NCBI GenBank assembly: GCA_964426605.1
Contig: CAYRQK010000001.1
Span: 496,001 to 560,000 of the forward strand
Source: JAGQNT01 sp964426605
GTDB taxonomy: Bacteria; Patescibacteriota; Saccharimonadia; Saccharimonadales; UBA4665
Length of the DNA stretch: 64,000 nt
Direction of reading: 5' to 3'
The notes under the pieces are model-generated. The model saw only the letters and a program-made list of their open reading frames with translations, was not told the origin of the DNA and searched no databases. Below, piece after piece: positions 31,549 through 39,201 of the stretch. Both the position numbers and the translations under genes were made by a program. Numbering within the stretch: position 1 is the stretch's first letter; each line of letters begins with the position of its first letter.

Positions 31549-33164
31549 ATGAAAACAATCGCTTACATTCGGGTGTCTACTGAGGAACAAGTATTCGGTA
31601 CAAGCCTTGATAGTCAGGAAAAAGCATGTGTCGAGTTCGCAAAGAAGGCAGGACTGGATTTGCCAGCAGAGAATATCTTCCGCGAGGAGGGTGAATCTGC
31701 AAAAATGCTGGAGCGTACTCAGCTTCAAAACATGCTGGCATACGTGAAGAACAATCGTGGCAAGATTGATTACTGTATTGTCTGGAAAGTCGACCGGCTT
31801 GCTCGTAAAAGTGAATACCACCACGCAATTAAGGCAATTCTGTTGAAGTACGGCGTTAAGCTCAAGTCGGTTACTGAACCGATTGATGAAAGCCCAATGG
31901 GCTCGCTTATGGAGGGCGTACTTGCTGCCTTTGCGCAGTTCGACAACGACATTCGGACAACTCGTACAGTTACCGGTATGAAAGCTAGAACTATGCAAGG
32001 CGGCTGGCCTCACCGAGCAACTTACGGCTACCGCAACGTTAAGAACGCTGCTGGCGTTAGTACGATTGAACCAGACGACAATGCACAGCGAATCAAAACC
32101 TTGCTGAATGAATTTGCCACTGGCTCGTACAACTTAAATCAAGCTGTTACCGTCGCAAAGAAACTCGGCATTGTGTCTACGCTTACTGGCAAACCCTACG
32201 GCTGGCAAGGGATAAAGAATATACTTCTCAATCCTTTGTATGCGGGATACATATACTCAAGCTTCACTGACGGTGCGTATTTAGGCGGCATTCATAAGCC
32301 GCTTATTAAACCTGCTACGCATTACAAAATAAAAGCCATCGTAGCAGGTAAGAATCCTCAGAACAGTCGCCATGCAAAGGAAGACTGGCCGCTGCGGGGC
32401 GGATTCCTAAAGTGCATTCACTGCAAACATCCAATGACTGGTGGCGCGCCTAAAGGTCACAGCAGACATTATCCAAGGTACAGCTGTTCCAAGTGCCATG
32501 TTTCTCCTGAGATAAAAGCGACAAGCAAAGACCGCGACGCGACCCACGAACAGTTTATGGAACTGCTCACTAAAATAAAGCCGCGTGAGGAAGTTGCAAA
32601 GGCGTTTCGTGAGAGATTGTCCTGCGTAAGTGGAATAACGAGTTTAAGGACGCCGTGAGACTGTCAAAAAGCATAGATACCGGCATAGCTGCGTTGCACC
32701 AGAAGAAATCTAGAGTAATAGACTTGTTTATTGAGAATAAACTAACCGATGAAGAGAAAGACCACAAACTTCGAGAGATACAGGACGACATCGGCGACCT
32801 TGAATTGCAACGCATAGACGCTGGAAGTGAGGTGGCAAATAAGGAGCAGACAATCGACAGTGCCGTAATGTTCTTAACAAACGCAGATCAGTTCTGGAAC
32901 TTGGGTGATTTACAGGTACGGAAAGGCATTCAAGACCTGATATTTCCTGATGGATTGTACTTCGATTGCTTTGAGGGTTTTGGAACGGCTATATTGAGCC
33001 AATCACATCTGTTAATAGAAAAAGTCACCAATACTGGTGACTTGAATCCTAATTTGGTGACCCTGATAGAGGCGAACTGGAACCTTATCTGTGAGGAGAT
33101 ACTTCGCTGGGTAGATATACTCAAGGGGCAACAGAGGCCGTTAGCTCTCCCTGCGGCTTTGTGA
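31549..33164 (+). pseudogene. Large serine recombinase 1, frameshifted
   Basis: The N-terminal frame (31549-32658) has the resolvase domain with catalytic Ser10 (AYIRVSTEEQ), the recombinase domain, and the zinc ribbon (CIHCKHPM and CSKC). Near 32612 the phase is lost; the same protein continues in another frame from before 32655 with EIVLRKWNNEFKDAVRLSKS and a coiled coil, to the stop at 33162-33164. GAGAGATT around 32610-32617 would restore the frame if one GA were removed. It could be an inactivating mutation, an assembly error or recoding. Its last 36 codons follow core TGGTGACCC and are duplicated at 21576. ATG 31549 is chosen to fit the family. Confidence 0.85.
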
Positions 33165-33167
33165 ACC
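33055..33167 (+). repeat. Right copy of the 113-bp direct repeat / attachment core
   Basis: It begins TGGTGACCC like the other cores and matches 21576-21688. A hairpin AAGTCACC/GGTGACTT lies just upstream (about 33022-33043), as at the other cores. It forms the 3' end of recombinase 1. Confidence 0.8.
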
Positions 33168-33228
33168 TTTAGGCTACGTGTTGTATCATTTAGATAGCGT
33201 TTCACACTAATGCTAATACAATTTACTT

Positions 33229-34137
33229 ATGAAATTCGGCGTACGTACCCCATCACTCAAAAGAAGAATAGCTGCAAGAACGTCGGTTAAACGCTATGTA
33301 CGCCATAGCATGGGATTAAAAGCACCCCGTGGATATGGCTGGGTTACGAACCCAAAAAGAGCTGCCTACAACAGGGCTTACAACCGCACATCAGTTAGCG
33401 TTAACCGCCTGCTAAAGACTAGTAGGCATAAGCCTCGGCAGGGTGTAGCAGTACAGCGCCAACGAAGCGTACAGCCTGAGAGCTTACAACGTATTGGTAT
33501 TAGTTATAGGCCTGCTCAACTCGGTGGTTTTGCAAAATTAGCAGCGCTAATGTCTAGCGACCCGAAAGCAAAAGCACGTATTAAGGTCAGTGACGCAATG
33601 CGGCAGCTAAACTTTGACAAATATGAAGCCGCTTTGGCGTTGGCGGAGGAAGCGCAGAGCCTAGACCCCGATAATTTGAACTCCTATTTTGTCCTTGCGC
33701 TATGCAGCAACAACTTGGGACGTAATCAAGAGGCTCTGGATGCGGCCACACGGTTCCTGCAGTACTTTCCAGATGTGCAAGAAATGCTGCTAGTTTACGC
33801 TACGGCAAACTTTAACCTGCATAATTACGAGAAATCATTAGAGGCATTGGCGGAAATGACGTCCGAAGCTCAGCAGAACCTCTTAACATTAAAAGTTAAA
33901 GCCCTATGCTTCTATAACCTTAAACGATACAACGAAGCAGTTGAAACACTTAAACAGGCACCCTTACGTATTCGTAATCTCACGCCAGCTCTTATTGAAA
34001 TCCACTACTGGTTAGCGAGGGCGCTTGAAGCAGAGGGCAAAAAGAAGGATGCCATTAAACATTATGAAAAAATTAGTGCCGCGCAGTTTGGTTACGATGA
34101 CGTGCAGGAACGTCTTAGCGCACTGCATGGTAATTAA
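33229..34137 (+). CDS. TPR-repeat protein with basic mobile-element-type N-terminus
   Basis: 302 aa. The first about 70 residues are strongly basic (SLKRRIAARTSVKRYVRHSM, NPKRAAYNRAYNRTSVSV), a segment I associate with element-borne proteins of CPR and Gram-positive bacteria. From about 120 on there are TPR-like repeats (YEAALALAEEAQSLDPDNLN, RNQEALDAATRFLQYFPD, YNEAVETLKQAP). TPRs mediate protein contacts. It overlaps the convergent nuclease-like gene by 4 bp. Confidence 0.75.
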   Translation: MKFGVRTPSLKRRIAARTSVKRYVRHSMGLKAPRGYGWVTNPKRAAYNRAYNRTSVSVNRLLKTSRHKPRQGVAVQRQRSVQPESLQRIGISYRPAQLGGFAKLAALMSSDPKAKARIKVSDAMRQLNFDKYEAALALAEEAQSLDPDNLNSYFVLALCSNNLGRNQEALDAATRFLQYFPDVQEMLLVYATANFNLHNYEKSLEALAEMTSEAQQNLLTLKVKALCFYNLKRYNEAVETLKQAPLRIRNLTPALIEIHYWLARALEAEGKKKDAIKHYEKISAAQFGYDDVQERLSALHGN

Positions 34138-35936
34138 TTGTCGGGGTACTGCTTAGCTCGCTTGCTGCGCTCGCTGGCCAAGTGTTCCGGGGTGAAGTAT
34201 TTGCGAACACCCTTAAACATGCCGTCCAGTTGGGTTTGCATAAAACGGCTGTTAGGGACTTGGAACCCCTCGTTGATTAGCTCATTCCTTAAGGAAGTAA
34301 TTCTATCGGGAAGGTGTCTAGTACCACTGTTTTGGGGATGCAATAGCAAGCTATACCGTGTAAGTATTTGTTCTAGAACATTAACTCCCTTCGCTTCTAC
34401 CACTGCCTGCAATATTTCAACTTCCTCTGCACTAAGTAATATGAACGGGAGCGATTGCGGGTGGCGGAAAAGGCAACCTTGCGATGAAGCAAAGCCCTCT
34501 GCGTACATCCTGTTAATGGGGTCAAATGGAAATTCTTCACCAATAACAACCACAGGAATAAGCAGCTTATTCTTCAAGTCAAAGGGACATGTATATGTGC
34601 CAGTAAAAACATTTTCCAAGTAGTGCCTTATTTGTCCAAGTCCTTTCTTTTTGCTTATATTCTTGCCCTTTTTAGCGTCAAAACGGGGTCTGTAGCGCAT
34701 TATTCTTTCCAGGAAACGTTTCATTTCGGTTCTGTCCCCGATAAAGCGAGCCTTAAAACTCCAATGGGCATATTTATATTCAAGCAGTAGGGCGGCATCC
34801 TTGAGTTCGGCTATACCGTCAATCGTTTCATTACCTCGTGTTGCGGGCGGATTGGGAAAATAATTTTTTCCTAGCATTTGTTTAAATCGCTCGTGTATGT
34901 ATTTTTCAAAAGCAGTACCCCATAGCTGGGCGAGCCTTGCGTGCTTATTATCATCTGTCCGTACCTGGTCTTCAATTATCCTATAAATACCCTCGGTCAT
35001 TTTTAGGGCAAGGAAATTCGGGCTGATACACATGAAGTTATTCCCATAACGCAGGAGCGGTTTTTGTATAAAGCAGATGAAGTTAGCGTCTAGACCGGCG
35101 TCTACTTTGGATTGGGCGGAATAGGCCGTTTGTAGTTGTTGATATTCGGCAGGCTCAAAGCTCAAGAGGCTTATGAATTTTTCAATTTTTTGTCTAGTAA
35201 TGTTCGTATGCTTAAAGTACTCGTCTATAGACCTTACGGTTATTTCGTCCAAACTCTTTTCGTTGCCCAAGATTTTCCAACCAGTAAGCAGCATCATAAT
35301 CAAACGCTGGTATTCGTCTATGGTTAAGCCGGTGGCATTTTCAAAAATTCCATTACAGTCTAACCTGGTGTCGGCCTGAACTAGCTGTAGTATGGCGTCG
35401 CTGCGGCCTATTAGGTGCATTAAAGGGTCTGCCTCGGCGGCTAAAAGGAACTGCTTTGCCATAAACCGTCTTAGTGCTTCTTTTCTGTATTGAAACGGAC
35501 GCGCAGCTAGGTCTTGACCGCCCCAGTTTTGTGTAATTTTTTCAGTCAGCGAAAGTAACCAGCTTGCCAGCAAGTCTCGGTCTTCCTGGGTTTGTATGCC
35601 TTTGCCTGTAGGAGTGTTATTTTCAAGGTTCAACTTTAAAAGCATCATCACCGGAATGTAGTGAAAAAGCGTTATTGCTGGGTTCTTTTTATCCTCTGTT
35701 ATCTGTTGTTTTTCAAACTCTACGACGTTTTGCCAGTGACTTTCGTTAAGCAAGTCCCTAGCAATCCTTGCCTGCACTTGCACCTTTTTTTGGTGGTCGG
35801 CATTAAGCGTAATGGATAGCTTGGAGCATACATTAGTTATAGCGTCTTGGTTATATTCACCTAATTCTGCAATGATTTGCCTATTGGACTTAGCCGGTGC
35901 CTTAAACACGTCCGCATGGGTAGGTATAACATTCAT
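34134..35936 (-). CDS. Large protein with PD-(D/E)xK-nuclease-like motif
   Basis: 600 aa from ATG 35936, chosen because AAGGAAG lies 4 nt upstream; an ATG at 35954 has none. Mostly helical. Around the middle TRGNETIDGIAELKDAALLLEYKYAHW has the spacing of a PD-(D/E)xK core (Asp...Glu-x-Lys). Family not recognised. Within an integrative element, a restriction or anti-phage nuclease is the natural guess, but only the short motif supports it. Confidence 0.5.
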   Translation of the reverse strand: MNVIPTHADVFKAPAKSNRQIIAELGEYNQDAITNVCSKLSITLNADHQKKVQVQARIARDLLNESHWQNVVEFEKQQITEDKKNPAITLFHYIPVMMLLKLNLENNTPTGKGIQTQEDRDLLASWLLSLTEKITQNWGGQDLAARPFQYRKEALRRFMAKQFLLAAEADPLMHLIGRSDAILQLVQADTRLDCNGIFENATGLTIDEYQRLIMMLLTGWKILGNEKSLDEITVRSIDEYFKHTNITRQKIEKFISLLSFEPAEYQQLQTAYSAQSKVDAGLDANFICFIQKPLLRYGNNFMCISPNFLALKMTEGIYRIIEDQVRTDDNKHARLAQLWGTAFEKYIHERFKQMLGKNYFPNPPATRGNETIDGIAELKDAALLLEYKYAHWSFKARFIGDRTEMKRFLERIMRYRPRFDAKKGKNISKKKGLGQIRHYLENVFTGTYTCPFDLKNKLLIPVVVIGEEFPFDPINRMYAEGFASSQGCLFRHPQSLPFILLSAEEVEILQAVVEAKGVNVLEQILTRYSLLLHPQNSGTRHLPDRITSLRNELINEGFQVPNSRFMQTQLDGMFKGVRKYFTPEHLASERSKRAKQYPDN

Positions 35937-36023
35937 TGACTTCCTTAGTGGCATACAACAATTCTCTCATAAGTCACGCTTGTGCAATAGCCATAAACGT
36001 TATTTAGTATTACACTCTATAAC

Positions 36024-36464
36024 ATGAGTAGCGGTGGCAGGCCAACGGTTATTACTAATGAGGTTGTACGAAAACTGGAAGAAGCGTTGCAGGACGGTTT
36101 TAGCGTGTCCGAAGCGTGTTTGGTATCTGGTATTAGTCGTACGGCTTATTATGAACGGAGGTCAACCGACGAAGCGTTTGCGGTCAAAATGGAGCTTGCC
36201 CAGAAGTACGTTACTATCCGGGCCAAAAAGACGGTCATACAAGCCATAAAGGACGGCAATTTTAATGCCGCTAAGTGGTGGCTAGAACGTCGCGAACGTG
36301 AAGAATTTGGCCCCAGTGCCGTAAGCCAGGCAGCCAAAGAACAGCAACAAGTGCAAGAACGCCAACGTGAACAAGAAGATGACACACTGCGCCGACTGTT
36401 TAGCAGCCTAAAAGACACTACCGACGCTGCGACTACTTATTCGCCAACTTATCCAGCGAGTTAA
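36024..36464 (+). CDS. Terminase-small-subunit-like HTH protein (copy 2)
   Basis: 146 aa. GGRPTVITNEVVRKLEEAL, HTH FSVSEACLVSGISRTAYYER and NFNAAKWWLERREREEFG mirror copy 1 at 24711. The tails differ (Gln/Glu-rich here). TACACT (36011-36016) lies 7 nt before the ATG, and the same upstream 18-mer is present at 35974-35991. It overlaps the convergent 122-aa gene by 32 bp. Confidence 0.7.
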   Translation: MSSGGRPTVITNEVVRKLEEALQDGFSVSEACLVSGISRTAYYERRSTDEAFAVKMELAQKYVTIRAKKTVIQAIKDGNFNAAKWWLERREREEFGPSAVSQAAKEQQQVQERQREQEDDTLRRLFSSLKDTTDAATTYSPTYPAS

Positions 36465-36801
36465 TTAACAACTCGTTTTGACGCATTAGTATCCAGTTTT
36501 GCTCCACTAGTGCGCTCAAGTAGCCGAGCGTAGCACGTTCGGTAACAGAGCCGCCAAACGTTAGCCCTGCCTTGAGTAAGCCATTTCCGGTCATTTCACT
36601 GCGGATTTTCCTAATACTTTGGGCATTGTAGTGCTTTATTTCGGCAGTTGAGTAATGTTCAATATCTAACCCGACTTTATCCAATGCTTTGATTGTATCC
36701 TTGTCTACTGTCTCGGCCATGCTTGCCACTGCTTCGGGCGACATGCCTTGCTTCATAGCCAACTCCATTTTGGCTTGGCGTACTCGGTCGCGCATACTCA
36801 T
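36433..36801 (-). CDS. Hypothetical protein (122 aa), element-borne
   Basis: A soluble helical protein (RVRQAKMELAMKQGMSPEAV, DKVGLDIEHYSTAEIKHYNA) ending in a leucine-rich helix. AAGGAG lies upstream of the ATG. It occupies the position held in module 1 by two membrane-protein genes: between the TerS-like gene and the 124-bp element. No family recognised. Confidence 0.6.
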   Translation of the reverse strand: MSMRDRVRQAKMELAMKQGMSPEAVASMAETVDKDTIKALDKVGLDIEHYSTAEIKHYNAQSIRKIRSEMTGNGLLKAGLTFGGSVTERATLGYLSALVEQNWILMRQNELLINSLDKLANK

Positions 36802-36841
36802 AGTCTGCTCCTTGCTGTTGGTTAGTATAAGGTCAGGCTGT

Positions 36842-36965
36842 ACTAAAAAGCGACAACCCAGCCCTAGAATGTCTAGTCCAACAGTAAGATTTTACGCCTA
36901 CTGCTTTCGGGTGAGTTGCCGCTTACTATGCGTAAAATCACCCGCTTGGGTATAAAAAATCACTG
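36842..36965. repeat. 124-bp conserved noncoding element, copy E2
   Basis: Matches E1 (25905-26028) with about nine differences, with the same CTAGA/TCTAG palindrome and the GATTTTACGC/GCGTAAAATC arms preserved. Sequence beyond 36965 is unrelated to that after E1. Confidence 0.85.
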
Positions 36966-37010
36966 TTGAACTAGACGCATTAATAATAGCACCAAACGAC
37001 CACAAAACAG

Positions 37011-37185
37011 ATGACAAATCATGCTGCTTGTGCTATAATCTGACACATCAGTAGACACAAAACCTGCTTTTTTGCGGGTTCGGGCTTGGCAAAAGCCTCA
37101 GTTGTCTTTACCGATAGCTAACAAGTAAGTTGGTATCGGTTCTATTTGCACGTCCCGTACCATCAGCTATTGGATAGTAAAGACA
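37011..37185 (+). promoter_or_regulatory. Promoter and folded leader before recombinase 2 operon
   Basis: ATGACA (37011-37016), 17 bp, TATAAT (37034-37039). The leader can fold as TGTCTTTAC/GTAAAGACA (37103-37111/37177-37185) enclosing ACCGATA/TATCGGT (37110-37116/37134-37140), sharing two bases between helices. The outer helix ends on the base before the GTG start at 37186, so it may control access to it. Confidence 0.6.
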
Positions 37186-37383
37186 GTGGGAGCACTCGTT
37201 AAAGCTGGGCCGTACAAGCCTAGCAATGGACAGGCAGCATACGAAAATAAAAACCTCATCATCAGCGTAAAAGAAATGCGCAAGCTATTAGGCGCAGATG
37301 GGAACGGCATGTCTGATAACCAAATAGAACATCTTATCATGACGTTGACCGAGAGTAGTAGCATGATATTAAATCAGGGATAG
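37186..37383 (+). CDS. Small conserved protein before recombinase 2
   Basis: 65 aa from GTG 37186. The core ISVKEMRKLLGADGNGMSDN then IEHLIMTLTESS matches the small protein at 31341. It is 37 bp upstream of the recombinase ATG. Probable accessory factor of the integration system, inferred from conserved position only. Confidence 0.65.
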   Translation: MGALVKAGPYKPSNGQAAYENKNLIISVKEMRKLLGADGNGMSDNQIEHLIMTLTESSSMILNQG

Positions 37384-37420
37384 GTTCCAAAAATACAGCG
37401 GGATGGAGTAGACTAAAAAC

Positions 37421-39097
37421 ATGAATACCAGCGACCAAGTTAAACGATACGCGCTAGCTTACATCAGGATTTCTGATAGAAAACAGATAGACGGCGAAAG
37501 CCCTGAGACACAGCGAAAATCAATCCAAAAGTACGCTGACGACAACTATATAGAAATTACTGAATGGTTCTATGACGAAGCTCGTTCTGGCAAAAACGCC
37601 GAGCGCGCAGAGCTACAAAATCTTCTAAAACACGCTGTTAAAAACTCCAAGAAGATAAACCTAGTGCTTGTTTATAAGCTCAATCGTGGCTCTAGGGATG
37701 CTATGTCCTACTATTCGCAAGTCAAAGGCGTACTAGCGGGTAAGGGTATTGGCATTAGGTCGGCAAGCGAACCAATGGTTGACGACACTCCTATTGGTCG
37801 CTATCTAGAGGGCGTAATTGTACTGAATGGTCAGCTTGATAATGAGATTAAAGGCTCCAATACTACTGACAATATGCGCTCGCTTGCCATGCAAGGTTAC
37901 TGGCAACACGGGCCATTACTTGGCTACGAGAAACATACAATATTGAATGACATTGGCAAGCCTCGCCCTACTATCAAGCCGGACGCGACTGCCCCACTCG
38001 TTAAGAAGCTGCTAGAGCGTTTCGGCGAGGGTGACATTAATCGTATGCAGCTCCATAAATACGCAGTTGAGCTAGGCATTAAAACTAAGCCTTACACTAA
38101 AAGAGATGGCACCAGAGTAGCGCCAAAGCTAATTGGTAGGAACGGTGTATTCCAGATTGTAAAGCGACCAGAGTATGCTGGATATGTCCATGATAAGTTT
38201 ACCGAGTACGAGCTGGTCGACGGCAAGCACGAAGCCCTTATTAGCAAGGAGTTATACTGGCATAATCAGAAACTAATCAGTAAAAAATCTAAAGTTAAAG
38301 AAACGTATTCTAAGCATAATCCGACGTACCCCCTAAAAGAAGTACTACTGTGTATTGGCTGCAATCTACCTCTTTACGGCTCTGCGCCTCTATCAGGTGG
38401 CGGGAAAAGCAACTCGGCTCGTTACCATTGCTACAGGCCTAAATGCCCTAAGACGGTCACCAAACGCTCTTTAGGCATAGGAGAGGTACACCAAGCATGG
38501 ATAGACATGCTACGCAATGTACAGCCAACAGAGGGCTTCTTAAGAGGCTACAAAGAGGTTTTGATACGCCAAGCGGCCAAAGAGAATGGCCGTATAAACG
38601 GCCAAGTTAAGGCTCAACGAGAGGTACTAGACGACATTGCAGAAACTCGCCTCAACGCCATTGAAGACAGACTGCTAGAAAGAGACGATAAGCGTAAGCA
38701 AGAGCTATCAGAACTAATTGAGCGATTGGATACTCGCAAATTGGACGCTAAAGATAAGCTGGACAAGCTAGAAGACCAGCAAACGGTTCATGAAGCCAAG
38801 ATTACTTACGCCATAAATCACATGCACGACATTGCCAAGCAATGGATTGACGCCGACTACGACTTAAGGGTAAGGTTCCAAACCATGCTGTTTCCAGAGG
38901 GCGCAACCTTTAACATGGGAACCATGCAGTTTGGAACCGATAAAATTAGCCCACTTTACAGATACCTACCAAATAAAAAAGACCTTTCTGTATCAGAAAA
39001 GTCTCTTTTGGTGACCCCTGCGGGAGTCGAACCCGCGATTTTCTGGATGAGAACCAGACGTCCTGGACCACTAGACGAAGGGGCCACACGTGTCTAA
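37421..39097 (+). CDS. Large serine recombinase 2 (integrase) ending inside tRNA-Glu
   Basis: 558 aa. Resolvase domain with Ser18 (LAYIRISDRKQ), VYKLNRGSRD, recombinase domain (LIGRNGVFQIVKRPEYAGYV), zinc ribbon (CIGCNLPLYG, CYRPKC), then a long coiled coil (about 395-475). It catalyses site-specific integration and excision. The last residues, LLVTPAGVEPAIFWMRTRRP to the stop, are encoded by the opposite strand of tRNA-Glu (39009-39085), after a hairpin (about 38980-39012). The tail is therefore set by the target site. It is the intact integrase of the right-hand element. Confidence 0.93.
   Translation: MNTSDQVKRYALAYIRISDRKQIDGESPETQRKSIQKYADDNYIEITEWFYDEARSGKNAERAELQNLLKHAVKNSKKINLVLVYKLNRGSRDAMSYYSQVKGVLAGKGIGIRSASEPMVDDTPIGRYLEGVIVLNGQLDNEIKGSNTTDNMRSLAMQGYWQHGPLLGYEKHTILNDIGKPRPTIKPDATAPLVKKLLERFGEGDINRMQLHKYAVELGIKTKPYTKRDGTRVAPKLIGRNGVFQIVKRPEYAGYVHDKFTEYELVDGKHEALISKELYWHNQKLISKKSKVKETYSKHNPTYPLKEVLLCIGCNLPLYGSAPLSGGGKSNSARYHCYRPKCPKTVTKRSLGIGEVHQAWIDMLRNVQPTEGFLRGYKEVLIRQAAKENGRINGQVKAQREVLDDIAETRLNAIEDRLLERDDKRKQELSELIERLDTRKLDAKDKLDKLEDQQTVHEAKITYAINHMHDIAKQWIDADYDLRVRFQTMLFPEGATFNMGTMQFGTDKISPLYRYLPNKKDLSVSEKSLLVTPAGVEPAIFWMRTRRPGPLDEGATRV
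39009..39023 (+). other. Right attachment core in the tRNA-Glu 3' end
   Basis: The TGGTGACCCCTGCGG copy that is intact within the tRNA; near-copies occur at 21265 and 21427 and the first nine bases at 21576 and 33055. Predicted crossover region of the serine recombinases. Confidence 0.6.
39009..39085 (-). tRNA. tRNA-Glu (CTC), integration target
   Basis: On the - strand, GGCCCCT pairs with AGGGGTC (one G-U), discriminator A and encoded CCA (39009-39011). D-arm GTCTAGTGGTCCAGGAC, anticodon stem TCTGG/CCAGA with loop TTCTCAT (anticodon CTC), T-arm GCGGGTTCGACTCCCGC. Its 3' end TGGTGACCCCTGCGG (plus-strand view) is the core repeated in the left flank. Confidence 0.95.
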
Positions 39098-39201
39098 AAC
39101 ACCGGTCAATACTACCATAAGATCAGCCCACCGTCCAGGGGTAGCTGCACAGACATACCTTGCAAAATCACGCAAGCCAACAGATAATAGGCACAAGCAA
39201 T

